Source: Ilex aquifolium
Lineage: Eukaryota; Streptophyta; Magnoliopsida; Aquifoliales; Aquifoliaceae
DNA length: 64,000 bases
Reading direction: 5' to 3'
NCBI GenBank assembly: GCA_951799425.1
Contig: OX637394.1
Coordinates: 1,933,501-1,997,500 of the forward strand
Part shown: piece after piece, positions 35,969-48,021 of the stretch
Layout of the letters: each line of letters begins with the position of its first letter
Position numbering within the stretch: position 1 is the first letter of the stretch
Made by a program: the position numbers and the translations under genes
The notes under the pieces: model-generated
The model's database searches: none
What the model saw: only the letters and a program-made list of their open reading frames with translations
Told to the model about the DNA's origin: nothing

Positions 35969-36812
35969 TTAGTCAAAAGCAAAAGCAGCTTGCAAGAATA
36001 TATGGAAAAATCCAATTGATTCAATGCAATGCATTTCAGAGAGAAACTGGAATCTTACCTTCCTTGGAGCTGAAACAAAAACTTGAATTTCATGACCCAT
36101 TCATGTAGACCAGCATCTTTGAACTAAACCGCTTATTAAATGATCCACACCAGTACTGTTACCGAATCTCACATGTACAATTTTCTTCATGCAAATTCAA
36201 TCAATTGTTTTTCTCTTAGAGTGGATAATAGCTAGGTCGTGTCGTGTCTCGCATTTGGGTTTATGTTTTGTCAAAAATTTTCATTTCTTACCCAACTCAT
36301 AAATATTCGTGGATATTCCTGATTTGTGTTTGTCGGATTCGTATTGTTTATAAGTCGTGTTTAGTGAATTCATGTCATATTTAAGTGAGTTTGTACCAAC
36401 CAATATACCTGAGGGGTCTAATGGTCAACTAATTTACCATTCAAAATACTTAAGACTAAATTCAATTATTTTAATTTATTGTCAATTTCGTATCATGTTC
36501 TAGAATTACAACGGGCCTAGTTTTTGTTATTTTTTTTGGGCTCTGGCAGAATTGCAAGGCCTAATTTTGTTATTGTTTGGGCTTTGGCAGTGTAAAGTCT
36601 AGTAGATAGTGGCCCGAAAAGGCAGCATAGGAATGGGTACCAACTACATTTCGAGCCCAAGAAGAAAGTGCGCATTACGCACCCCGCGTAACCAAGCCTT
36701 TCTTCGTCTCGTAGCATCAGATAATAATTTCGGATCTCCTCTGAATTTCAATGGCAGGACCTGAACAATTTCAGAAAACCCTAACCCTAGTTCTCGATTC
36801 ATTTGGTCACAA

Positions 36813-38255
36813 ATGAATTTCTTCAAATCCATGTTATCCGACGATCCGGACCCTCTAGAATCCGAGAATCCCCAAGAATCTGAACCTAACTCTCCCGTAA
36901 ACCTATCCGATAAACACGACGACGAGGACGACGTTGTCGAACCAGATCGGAGTTCTCAATCACATGATCAACCAAATTCCAACCCTAATTCGTCCGCCGG
37001 TGGTGGTGGGTGGAGCTTTGGAGGTCTAATCCAGACCTTCGCGACTCGGTCAGAGTCAATGCTCGAGACATACCGTCGCGATCTCAAAGAATTTGGGTCG
37101 GGCTTAAAGAAAGAAACTTCTTTGTTTCGCGAAGTCGCAAACCGAGCCGTGAAGGACCTACCAGCTTCAATCGAGGTCGGCGCGTCTGTTGCTCACGGAG
37201 CAATCGATGGAGTTCTGAAATCGACGGTGGAGATTATCGCTCACGGTAAAGAAACCCTTCTCGCCCCCTCCGATATCGAATCCGATACCCCTGATACGAA
37301 TTTGAATTTGAGTTCGAGGCGGTATAGTAGATTCGATACACAATTAAGAGCTATTCAGAGTGATGTGAATACTTATTGTGAAGAACCTGAGGATTTGGAG
37401 GATTACAATAAATGGAAATTAGGGTTTGTGTTAGAGGAGAAGAATGAGGAAGTTGAGAATTTGGTTGCAGAAAGTGGGGCCTTGGAGGGTATCTACACAA
37501 GGGTTGTGCCGAACGAGGTTGATCGTGAGACATTTTGGTCTCGGTACTTCTATAGAGTCCATAAGCTTGACCAACAAGAAAGTGTCAGAGCTAATCTTGT
37601 AAAGCGAGCAATTTCTATTGATGACGAGGAAGAATTGACTTGGGATGTTGATGATGAGGATGATGATGCACAAGAGAATAATGGATCGTCAAAAGGTGAT
37701 AAATTTGAAGATAAGGAATTCGGAAATAAAGATTTGCCCCAAATTTTGAAGGAAGAGGTTCATAAGGAATTGGGAGGTAAAGATTTGACCCAAATTGTGA
37801 AGGAGGAGGCTCATAAGGAATCACAAAGTGGAAGTTCCAGGGTTGATGATGGGAAGGAAGACAATATGTTGAGTGTGGGTAGTGTTAACAGCAATGCAGG
37901 TAGATCAAATGTAGATAATGTGGCTGATGAGAAAGAGTTGTCTATACAAACTTTAAAAGTGAGAAGTGATGAGGTAGTGTCGAAGTCTGATGACAAGGTT
38001 GTTTTGGATGGGAAGGCTGATAGTGGTGAGTCTTGTAAAGATAGTGATATTTCGTTTGTATCGAGTCAGCAGTCTATTCCAGATGAGCAAGACCTTGAGT
38101 GGGATGAGATCGATGATGTTGGGAGCAGTGATGAGAAGGTCACTCACGGTGGGAGCCCAAACAGAGCCAAGGTACGTAAGCGGCTGAGTGCTGCAGAAGA
38201 AGAAGAGGATTTGAGTTGGGATATTGAAGATGATGATGAGCCTGTGAAAGCTTGA
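36813..38255 (+). CDS. BSD domain-containing protein, 480 aa
   Basis: An intronless gene for a plant BSD-domain protein. BSD domains are three-helix modules found in TFIIH p62, synapse-associated proteins and DOS2-like factors; the job of the plant family is poorly known. It starts MNFFKSMLSDDPDP, typical of the plant family, followed by an acidic, disordered N-terminus. Residues 66-150 include WSFGGLIQTFATRSE and a conserved helical DLKEFGSGLKKET region like SYAP1-type proteins. The BSD domain is at about 203-255, ending in the diagnostic FWSRYFYRVHKL with Phe-Trp at 241-242. The C-terminal half is strongly acidic. It has two 17-residue repeats (KDLPQILKEEVHKEL and KDLTQIVKEEAHKES) and three Trp-in-acid motifs (ELTWDVDD, DLEWDEIDD, DLSWDIEDD). 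The start ATG at 36813 is the first of the frame. AATAAA occurs at 38449. Confidence 0.92.
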   Translation: MNFFKSMLSDDPDPLESENPQESEPNSPVNLSDKHDDEDDVVEPDRSSQSHDQPNSNPNSSAGGGGWSFGGLIQTFATRSESMLETYRRDLKEFGSGLKKETSLFREVANRAVKDLPASIEVGASVAHGAIDGVLKSTVEIIAHGKETLLAPSDIESDTPDTNLNLSSRRYSRFDTQLRAIQSDVNTYCEEPEDLEDYNKWKLGFVLEEKNEEVENLVAESGALEGIYTRVVPNEVDRETFWSRYFYRVHKLDQQESVRANLVKRAISIDDEEELTWDVDDEDDDAQENNGSSKGDKFEDKEFGNKDLPQILKEEVHKELGGKDLTQIVKEEAHKESQSGSSRVDDGKEDNMLSVGSVNSNAGRSNVDNVADEKELSIQTLKVRSDEVVSKSDDKVVLDGKADSGESCKDSDISFVSSQQSIPDEQDLEWDEIDDVGSSDEKVTHGGSPNRAKVRKRLSAAEEEEDLSWDIEDDDEPVKA

Positions 38256-40549
38256 TACCAAGTACATGTCAAGAATATAAGTGTTTAAAGTATATTTGCG
38301 ATTAATTCTATTCTTGTCGTCAAATAATGTTTATTTGGTTTAACTATGTGTTTTATAGAATGGGAAGCATTACTTTCTCGTCCTTGGTTTTATTAAACAA
38401 ATGTACATGTGACAATGTGGTTTTGTATGTTGAAGTAATTGTGTTCATAATAAATTTCGTTCATTGGTATCTTAGACTGAGTTTTCTGTAATTATTACTT
38501 GCGTTTGATAAATATGTGGATGTCGATAGTCTGCTTGCTTGTCAATAATGGACTTGGATGAGGTTAGAAGAATAATACATTTAAAATGGGAATAGCTGCT
38601 GTGGTGTTATTTGGTTTCAATGAATATTAGGCCCTTAGGTAGTAAGTAGAATTTTTTTAGACCTTAGATCATTCAGGTTTTTATGTTGTATGGTTGAAAT
38701 AAGATAGACCTTGTTTCTCTGATTTTCAACTCCTCGATTAATTGTTTTTCTTGTCCTTTTTCCTCATCCTTTGGGATATTGTCATTGACCTTAAAATAGT
38801 TATGGTTGTTGTGATTGTCAAATAGTTAAATGCCTTCTACAAATAGTTAAGTCTAATTGTTGTGATTGTCAAGCAAACTGGTACGTCATTTTCTGCTTGA
38901 AGATACTAACGATAAGTTCATGCTTGCAATTTATTAGCTTCCTTTTTGTAGAAGTCTTTATGTCTAAAATCTTGTCTTCTATTCACCTAAGCAAACTACA
39001 TACAATATGATTGTTATGGTTGTAAAGTCTTTATGTCTGAATCTTCTTGTAAAAATCGTTGCGCAAGTTTTTGACTTGCTTCAGTCTGCTTATGGAGCCA
39101 AGGCTGCATTTTCCTAGAGCAGTAAAGGTGCAGTTAACTCAACCCTAATTACTTAATGGCCAAATCTATTTTCCCTATGGCTATAGGACTTCTCTTAAGT
39201 TGGGCCTATCGTCTATGACAGCAGCTTTACCTTGAAACATTCTCTCATCTCAATGCCCTATTTGGTCAGTAGATCTAGTTTTTGAGAGGAGTCTATAGAT
39301 ATAGTTGGCTGATACGAATTAGTAATTTGGTGTTGGGAAGCATTTTGCCCTGCTAATCTAGTAGTCGAGACAAAATTTTGTGACCGAGTAATTGATGTAT
39401 TTAATCTACATAAGAACTGCAAAGAGAACTTCAAAATTCTAGTGTTGCACTATTGTTAATGTAATGTATAATTCATATAGAAATAGGCGTTTTGGAATCT
39501 AGAATATTTGTTTGAATATCTGATGCATAAGAGTCTGAAAGGTCCCCGCCGAAATAATTGTTCTGCTTACACAGTTACAAATCGTTGAAGTTTCATATGG
39601 ATGGATTTTTTTGTTTTTATTTTTATTTTTTTGTGTTTAGAGAACCAGAGGAAGTATTATTTGTGATAGAAAGAAAAGGATTGATAGCGGACACTATCTC
39701 AAGTAGTTTTCAGGATATCCCAAATATACCATTTAGAATATCCAAAATACTTCTAATCAAGAAAGAATATTCCCAGTATCTGCTTCACTTGATTAGGAAG
39801 TTATTTGGCAACAGGGTTTTGGCTAGATGGTTATGGATTATGATATCCTTTCAATTTTTTAAGCCATACTACCAACCCAACCTGGTGATTTCCGGAAAAT
39901 CAAGGCGACCTTCTAATTAACCTGATTAGATATGATCTTGCTTAAACTTATGGTTGGATATTGATGTTCAGAAATTTCTCCATGCATACAGATGCAAGCT
40001 AATTCACATGAAGAAGGGTCTTGAGCACATATCTAGATGTTCTAGGGGGTTTTAAAGCATCTGGCTTCACCATCAGGAGAACAGCTTACCGTAATTGCTC
40101 TCCTTAACTGACCTATTTCATTGCATTTCTATCTTAACCGTGGAGAACTCTAGAAAGCATTCATTAGATTGATTATACTCTCCAAAGAGATTTAACAAAC
40201 TGGTTGAACATTTGCACACGAATGGAAAATCCATCTGTCCGTTGACCAGATTAACCTAAAAAGGAACGATTAACAAAATTCCAACATCTAAGGGCGCTAA
40301 TTTACACTCATTTAACTTAAAAAGCTCTTCTATCTCTAGACCCGAACTGTGATTGGCATCCGAGGAAAGTTTTAACAACCAACACCGAAACCTAAATCCT
40401 GCTAAAAAAGTAGGGAAGAAAAGGCAGAGACTCATCTCTCAGCACCTGGGCCTCGTTGTACATTGTACTATCTGAGAAGCTCCTGTAGAGCATACACCAC
40501 GCCTTCTGGAACTATAGTTGTTTTTGCCTCGCTGCTGCGTCAGAAAACA
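38256..40549. other. Intergenic region between convergent BSD and ALKBH10B-like genes
   Basis: It contains the 3' flanks of both genes, including AATAAA at 38449-38454 for the BSD gene. A 120-codon plus-strand frame at 39558-39920 has no recognisable features. Nothing else is supported. Confidence 0.5.
38449..38454 (+). terminator. Likely polyadenylation signal of the BSD gene
   Basis: AATAAA lies about 195 bases after the stop codon, in a T-rich region, in the expected orientation. Confidence 0.4.
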
Positions 40550-43500
40550 TTATGCCATTGTCCCCTCAGCCCAGATGCCTGGATCAGTAGTAGTCTCTGC
40601 TTTGTGTGTTTCCACTGGGGAAGGTAGTGCAAGAAGCCGTCCTTTTTGGGCACGTGGAGGAAGATGCTTTGTAGGTTTTCTTGATCCACTATTCCAGGGT
40701 AAGAAAACCCCAGTACCATCCCGGGGGATCCTTTTGGGGCTCAGAACCATGGGGGGAACGGGGGATAACATGACCACTGGGGTCCGAAGGACACCCCATT
40801 CGGGGATAACATCCATTGCTTCATAGCCATTGGGTGTTCCATTTGGCATGGTCAATGGAGTAGGGATGCCAGGTTGCCATAGCCCCATGGCGCTAGTCGG
40901 AGGAGATAACGCTGACGAGTTGTTTATAGTGTCTGAACGGACTTTGAAAAATGTGATGCTCACCCTTGTGTTTGGAGAAGCACACATGACATGTCTTGCT
41001 GTATCAGCACTGCTTCCCCTCATGACTAGAAGAGACCTGCAAAGTTATCAAAACTATGTAATGCTGGTTATGAACAAGGTAAACTGAAAGTAAACAGAGA
41101 TTTTTTTCTGCACTAATTACTAGTTGTGGAGTTTCTTTCTTATCTTGTGTTAAGATGTGGGGCAAAAAAGGATCCAACCTTTATTCCACGCTAGGATGTT
41201 GTTCTGTTACAACACTCTTGCAAATGCAATTGGACATGACAAGGAAATCCTACAAGGTCTAAATATGCAAATGCTAAAACTTTGAGACTGGACTTCATAA
41301 GCCTAACCTAGATAACATAAGATGCAAATATGCAGCTTGACAATTTTCAGCAATGACAAAAAGAATACCTTGAAATTGGGAGCTTTAGGGCTCGCAGTAG
41401 GAAAGATTTGGGGGTAAAACTACCAAACACACTGGTTAGAGATATTGTTGCCCACATTTCCAGCAACAGAAAGAAGATGCCACATAAACCAATAGCTCTT
41501 ATTACCATCACAATAATGTTTATAAATTTCATCCTCCCATATATTTAAGATGTACAGTTCCCCCAGCCAGCGGTATGAGTTGCATCTAAACTGTAATTCA
41601 ATTAGTTCTAGAAGTAAGATTATAGTTCAATAGGTATAGTGCATACCCTTCCTTCAGCGGAAGAATAAGTGGCCCTTTATAGTTCCCATCACTATCGCTC
41701 ATGAGAGTACGCCCAAATGCCATTGTTGAGTCAGAGAGAAGAAGGGTGGAGACAGGTTGGTCCAAATGAGGTGGTTTCAAAAAAGGCTGTGAATACTCCC
41801 CCTACAAAGGTAACACTTGAGTTTAGTTCATACTCCCTGAAAACAAAATCAACGCTCCTAAAATGGATCAGAGAGTGCAAAGTACCTCGTCAAAGAAGTT
41901 GATGATGCAGCTATTTGGTTTTTTATTTTCTGAAATCAAATGCCACTGAACCAGGTGGTCGATAACACCTTGGAGAAGAGCTGGAATTGGCTCGATACGA
42001 CCTGAAAACACATAAATCCCAATTACTCAGTCTGCAGAATATGCATGGACTGAGAGTCATTAAGCATGAAGACGGAGAAACAAATTTGTTCTATAATATT
42101 ATTCTTCCTCGCTCTTTTGACATTTACTTATTTCTTCCTCTGTTATCTGTCCAAAAATTGGAGCCCCAAGCTGAATCAGCTCTCTCTTGCTTCCCTTCAA
42201 ATGCTGGTTGTACAGAATAAAGGTCTCCCCTATATTAATATACACAAAATGCAATTAGATATTATACAGTAATCAATTTCTTCTGCACCACAAACTATTC
42301 CATTCTCAAAAGGTAAGTTGCGAAGCTGAGAAAGCGCAGCTAATTAAAAAGAAAATATTACAGTGACAAAATGGAAAGTAGTCAAGAAAAACACAAATGC
42401 ATGCAATTGACTCCAAGAATATGTTTAACAATTTTGAAGTGTTAAAAAAAAAGTATTCGTCTCCTAAATGTGAATGACAAAAACTGTAATCCCTTTTTGT
42501 TATATTCCATAAATAAAAATCTTGATAATATAATAGATATGAACTAACACACTGGCAATCTCAAGGAATGGAGTCAGCCGTCTGCACCTCATTCCCCTGC
42601 TTAACCACATTTTTGAGTTTCTTGCTTAAAATTTGCATTGAGATGAATATTAAAGTAATAGTAAAATGGGTTTTATTACAACGATTCAATGGAACTGTAA
42701 TTAACAATAAAGAAAAATGAATGGCCAAACCTGTCCAAGCAAAACTACAGAGATGTCCTTTACTATCTCAAAACCTCGGCCCCAAAAGCAAACAACAAGT
42801 TTAACTATAAAAGCATCACGAATCACAGGATCCACCTGAGAGTTTTCCATTCTGGCCAGCAACCCGAAGTTCATTCACGTAGTCAGTCAATTTACAGAGC
42901 TCAAAATCAGTGAATATGTTTTCATACATCTTCAGACCTTTCACAACATTAACCTGCCAGTAGCAATTAGTGGTCAATTAGTAAGATCCTAGCAAAGTTT
43001 AATTTCTTTTTACATCCTCTGAATTATGCCCAAAACTATGAAAGAAAGAACTCACAATATGCCCTTTCACTGGCTGTTTGGCTATGAACCCTTTTGTCAT
43101 CTTGATCTGGGCACGACGTGCCTCACAGTTTTCATGGTTAGAACATATCTCAATGTTTTCCAGAATAGGCTGCACTTCTTGAGATCCTGCATTCCATACA
43201 GGAAGAAAGAGATGCAGTAGGTATCTCTATCATATGAAGAGCAATGAAGACATGTCGTAACTAGTAAATGGAGTATTTAGTATATCATTTCTTCATGTTT
43301 CAAAGAAAGGAAACTTGGTCTCTCCACCACCATATGATATACAATAAAGGTATATTCAAATCAATTCCAAGGCAAAAGTGGCCATTCACATGAATATCAT
43401 AAAATACTGTGCAGGTTTTGAAGATATTGCTATTTCAATATTGACCCAAAAAATCAGTTTGGTTCACAATAAATGATTGATATTATTCTTGGCGTGTGAA

Positions 43501-46500
43501 ACAGACCATGAAACTACTTTGATTGTTCTCCAAAATTTCCATTTATCTTGAAAACAAACTGGGAGTTAGAAGTAAATTTGTAATGTAGACAGGTTGAACT
43601 TACCAACCCTTCTGGAAAAAAAAAAATAGAAAAGATAAAGAACTCACCTATTGCAATTAGATTTATTCTTAAAACAAACTTGTATTAATAAGACAGCTTG
43701 AATTTTACCTGTTCCAATTAGATTTATTCTTAAACAAGCACATATTAATAAGTCGATCGAATAAACAAATGTCATTGAAAGTCACAATAAATCAGAAAGA
43801 AATACGAGCACGGAAAATAATGGAAACATGTTATTTACACCTATATTATGACCCTATAAGAGTCTTCTCTAATATGAGAACAAAAGACAAATGACAGGCT
43901 GCGGTCTAAGATTTAATAAATGCGCAGCAACACCAAAAAAAATCTACTCCAAAAACCGACAACAGAAAGGTGGAGCAAAAAGCAAGACCACGCTAGTGTC
44001 TGGAAGCCATTTTACACTATTCAACTCTTCCTATACCCGCAGGCTGATAATCCAACATTAAATTTCGCAAAGATTTAGAAATAATTTGTCTTTATTTGTG
44101 CAACAAAGATAAAATACTGAATTAGCATGTGATTGTCTCTTTTTTTTTTTTATGAGCACATAAGAGGAGTATATTCCTTACATGCGTGTTCATAAAAAAA
44201 GATGAACTTAAATCCTACATCAGGTTGCCACTCCTCCAAAGGGCCCTTTTGGATCTGGTGTTTAGACTAGTGCTTTGATGGTCTTTTTAGAATTTTACGA
44301 CTATGTTAGATAAAATATGTTCAACATGTGGTTGTCTCATCCTCATAAAGTAAAAGCAAAACTAAAGATCTGAATAGATGCACAGAATTAGATGCAAAGA
44401 GTTAAAAGATGAAAGTAGAAAAACCTCTTTTCAAATCGGAAGATTTGGCCATAACTGCCAGGGAGATCACAATGACTTAAATGGGAGGGATGAAATGAAA
44501 GTGACAAAATGGAGATAAAGATGAAACAAAGTAATTAGGATCAAAAGCTTTGCGAACACTCTCTCTCTCCATCAATTGCAACAAAAATCACAACTTCTTC
44601 TGAAAAAATAAATAGAAGAAAATAAAATAATATTTCAAGAAACTAAACACAGTGCTCAGTGCTTTCTTTTTGCTTACCTTTGGAATGGAATGGTTCCCAA
44701 CGCTAACAAAAAGAGACGTGCACAAACTCACACTTTCCACTAACGTGCAGTGGCAGAAAAAGGAAAGCAGAGCACTGCAACAACCCAACAAAGAAGGAGC
44801 ACAAAAGCAATGGAGGACTAATAATGCTTTTCCACTACACACTGGACTGCCATTCTGGTTTCTCCTAGTAATTTTATTATTATTATTATTTCTGTTGTCA
44901 CAGAGGATAGCATGTCCTGTTACCCAAACAGCACCTTCTCTCTTTCCTGGTTCGGGTCCTCCTTTATTGGATCTCGCACGAACAACACACGCACCTAAAA
45001 AAGTAAGCAGTTAATAATGACCCGCGGGTTGACTCGTTCTGGTTAAACGAGAAGCTGGCCGAGTTCGAATAAGAACCTGGGGATTAGCGAGCGTCCAAGT
45101 AGTTGCAGCCATGACGTCCGTTAAAGATTAGACGGTTGTGACCACACGCCGCCCACCAATAAGTCAAAATTTAATGATCTCACACGCTACTCGAGGTAAC
45201 ATCAACGGTATTTGCTACTCCCAAAACTAGTACCACGTTAATGTCAATTTTAGTCATGGTTGCCGCATTAAACAAATTTAAATTGAATTATTTATTGATT
45301 TAATTAATTATAATTATTAAATTAATAATACACTCTAATAAATATTAAAACTCACAATTAAATCAATAATATGAAGACACCGGATACAATATGCATTTGA
45401 CAAACCAAACTATACTCAATTATATATGAATTAAATATAAATTAATAAAATTTTAAATAACATAAATTAAACATTACAAAAATCCATCCCAACAGAATTC
45501 ACTCCGAAAAGCCAAACAACCTTTTTATAGACCTCGAAACTCTCAAAACCCCAACAACACACCTCGGGAAAATATCAACGGCCTTTATTAAAAAAATAAT
45601 ATATTTTGATCAATTTCCATTGAAAAGAAAAAAAAAAAAAAAAAGGAAGTAACAGAAAAACAGCGGAATGGGAGTGCTGAAATTCTGGATTCTTGGAATA
45701 AACTATGAACATCATACTTAAACACCAGACTAATTATTGTATTCAAAATCAAAGCAACTTCAGATTGTCCATATTTGACTACTGTTTAAAACTTGGAAAT
45801 CGATCAAGGGAAGAAAGAGGGGGAGAGAGAGAGATTTTTTTTTCCTCAAAAACCGGATTTCAAACTCCGATCTGAGATGGGAAACCTGGATTATAATTTC
45901 ATTTTCAAATGTTCATCTTTCATATTTTAAGAATCAAAAAACATGAATAATAAATTATATAATATTTACATCGACCTATATATAGAGAGAGAGAGAGAAA
46001 CAGAGACACAGATCTGATTAAGTTGCAGAGCTTTGCAACCTTGCGGATCTCCGATATATTTTATCGACATAGTCAACTAGCGGATGAAACTTCCAAGATA
46101 TTCACGACATTCAGTAAAACCCTAGTTACCATCCGCCCATGTCCCAACCTCACAGTCAAGTGAATACAAAATATGTACATATATATGGCCTAAAAGATTT
46201 AAAAATCGACTATTTAGAAAGAAAAAAAATCTGCTTTACTCTGAAAATTATTTTTTTTTTTAAAAAAAACCTATCACTTCACCTGAATATATATTTACCT
46301 GTGTCAGTAATCTCACTCTCCGGCGAGTCGTCTCTCGACGAATCTTCATCCACCACTTCACCTCCGCCACTTTCAATACTCTCCGTTGGTTCCATCTCAG
46401 GACTCTTCTCTTTCTCGTTGAACGAAACATCCACTTCCTCAATCTTCTTCGAATTCAAACCATCTTCTCTCTCCATCACTTTCTTCGCAGCAACTTTTCG

Positions 46501-46827
46501 AAGCTCTAGCGAAACATCGGCAATAGAATAGTACTTCTGCATTTGAAGAATCGGGATCCAATTCAACCTCCTTCGGTGAATTGCAGCGAACACAGATTCA
46601 TAATCCCGCCCTCCACCTCCTCCTCCTCCTTCTAACTGAGTCAGGTGACTGCAGAGGGCATCGATGATTGCGTTCGCAGCGGTGAACTCGCCTCTGAACC
46701 ACGCCAGGATCGCGTCCTTAGCGAACGTCTCCGGCATCAACATCCCCGTCGGCGCAGGTTGTACAGCCGTCGGCATCATCATCGGAACTCGATCGGACGG
46801 TGACGTTGCGCCGGCTGCCGGCGACAT
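40550..46827 (-). CDS. ALKBH10B: ALKBH10B-like 2-oxoglutarate/Fe(II) RNA m6A demethylase
   Basis: ALKBH10B-type enzymes remove N6-methyl groups from adenosine in mRNA; in Arabidopsis this affects flowering and stress responses. Exons 5' to 3': 46299-46827, 43056-43186, 42836-42953, 42128-42229, 41886-42001, 41647-41801, 40550-41036. All phases join, giving 545 residues, near the family's usual length. The N-terminal domain has ETFAKDAILAWFRGEF and HRRRLNWIPILQMQKYYSIA. A Gly tract is followed by an acidic linker ending SPESEITD. The dioxygenase domain has IEICSNHENCEARRAQIKMT, NVVKGLKMYENIF, KRELIQLGAPIFGQ and CIINFFDEGEYSQPF. Its iron ligands are His344-x-Asp346 (PPHLDQP) and His399 (ARHVM), and Arg408 (TRVSITFF) should bind 2-oxoglutarate. 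A Pro-rich tail follows. The frame stays open upstream of the chosen ATG to 47103, but that part is CT-rich and reads as 5' untranslated sequence. Intron 1 is 3.1 kb. Family identity is secure; the B versus A paralogue is inferred. Confidence 0.95.
43187..46298 (-). other. Intron 1 of the ALKBH10B-like gene (3.1 kb)
   Basis: It is bounded by ACACAG|GTAAAT at 46299/46298 and GCAG|GATCTC at 43187/43186. The content is AT-rich. I see no bounded transposon and no gene. The plus-strand frame at 44652-45014 has no recognisable domain. Confidence 0.75.
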
Positions 46828-46953
46828 TTTCCCCTTCCTCAATCGGTACGTATGAATTCTTCTACTTCCGTTGAATACTCTGAAATGGTATGTCAGTATC
46901 GGGGTGTTCGTTACGAGTCGGCCGATATATCGGTGATTCTCTGGGCTTTTCTG

Positions 46954-46980
46954 GAGAGAGAGAGAGAAAGAGAGAGCGAG
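46954..46980. repeat. GA/CT microsatellite in the 5' untranslated region of the ALKBH10B-like gene
   Basis: This is an imperfect (GA)n run on the plus strand, so CT-rich in the transcript, about 130 bases upstream of the start codon. CT tracts are common in plant leader sequences. Confidence 0.8.
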
Positions 46981-47323
46981 GTTGGGATGAAAACGAGGGT
47001 TTGGGCGTGGAAGGTTTTCGGTGGATTTATAGAGTATTTTGATTCGGGTTGGTGGTATTTCCCGTACGTGTGGGAGCCGGTTGTGACATGGCAATTTCTC
47101 CAATTAGTTAGAAATAAAAACTGGTGACGTGGCAAAGTAAGACAGTTTCACATTTTCGTTAGTTAAATTTAGGGCATGCTTAAGAAATCTTATAAAATTA
47201 ATGATTAATCGAATGTTTTAACAAAGTCGACAGGCTTAACGATAAAAAATAGTCGAACAGTTATAACACCGGGGTGAAAGTTGTGTGAGGTAAAAGATAT
47301 AGTATTTAATTTACCTGAATAAC

Positions 47324-48021
47324 TAGGAGTGTTCAAATTTTCGATTGACCGTAATTTTCTATCATACCCGACCCTATCCTATCCTACTGAACGGCTAGCC
47401 GCAACAATCGGGTAGGAATGCGGAATACCTATAAATTTCTGCATTACTACCCTACCCTACCTGCAAAAAATATATTTAACTTTTTTTATATGTTTTTTAA
47501 TAATTATAAGAGTATTTATGTGGTATAATTTATATTATAACATTGTTATTGTTATGGATGTTTGAGTTGTTAAAACATGAACTTGTTTTTTGTATAAGTT
47601 ACATGATTTGTGTTAAAGTAGTAATCTATTGGAGTAGTTATGATTTTAATGTGTTTAAACTTAAAATAATTGTTATTGTATTTGTGTAAACAATTATGAT
47701 GGATTGATGTTTATGATTTCTTGTGTTTTTTTGTAATTGTTGTTGTAGCTATTTTATGTTTTAGTGTTATTGATTTATTGTGTTGTTAAATTGGTGCATG
47801 TTATTTAATTGAATTGTTAAAATGATCCAAAAATTAATACCTACAAAAGTATTTACCCGACTTCCTATCCGACTTCCTACCCGATTAATCGGGTAGGAAC
47901 TCGGGTAGGAATACCACACCTGATCGGGTAGGGTAGGGTAAGAAAAAATTCTTCCGCAAAGTATCGGGTAGGAAGACAAAAAACTATATTTCTTACCCGT
48001 AGGATAGGGTGAACACTCCTG
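47324..48021. mobile_element. hAT-type MITE, 698 bp, with exact 8-bp target duplication
   Basis: The element begins TAGGAGTGTTCA and ends TGAACACTCCTG. It is flanked by TGAATAAC at 47316-47323 and again at 48022-48029, a perfect 8-bp duplication. Subterminal clusters of GGGTAGG/CCTACCC occur at both ends, like the binding-site arrays of hAT elements. The centre is T-rich and non-coding. Confidence 0.9.

Larger units (their letters stand above)
34135..36812. other. Intergenic region between divergent unknown gene and BSD gene
   Basis: A 1185-bp PIF/Harbinger-like element fills 34784-35968. The rest is AT-rich. Positions about 36225-36400 have GTCGTGTCGTGTCTCG and related words like those at 50787-51250, probably a decayed hAT-type end. 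No gene is seen. Confidence 0.55.

Noticed and set aside
39558-39920. 120-codon plus-strand frame
   Set aside because: An aromatic-rich product from T-rich DNA, with no promoter, motif or splice partner.
40518-40826. 102-codon plus-strand frame
   Set aside because: It is the reverse strand of the last exon of the ALKBH10B-like gene.
42710-42810. Open stretch in ALKBH10B-like intron 3 that at first looked like exon 4
   Set aside because: It has no similarity to the family. The true exon (42128-42229), with KRELIQLGAPIFGQ, was found further on with correct phases and splice sites.
44652-45014. 120-codon plus-strand frame in ALKBH10B-like intron 1
   Set aside because: A mixed hydrophobic and low-complexity product with no recognisable domain; intronic.
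46139-46531. 130-codon plus-strand Ser-rich frame
   Set aside because: It is antisense to exon 1 of the ALKBH10B-like gene.
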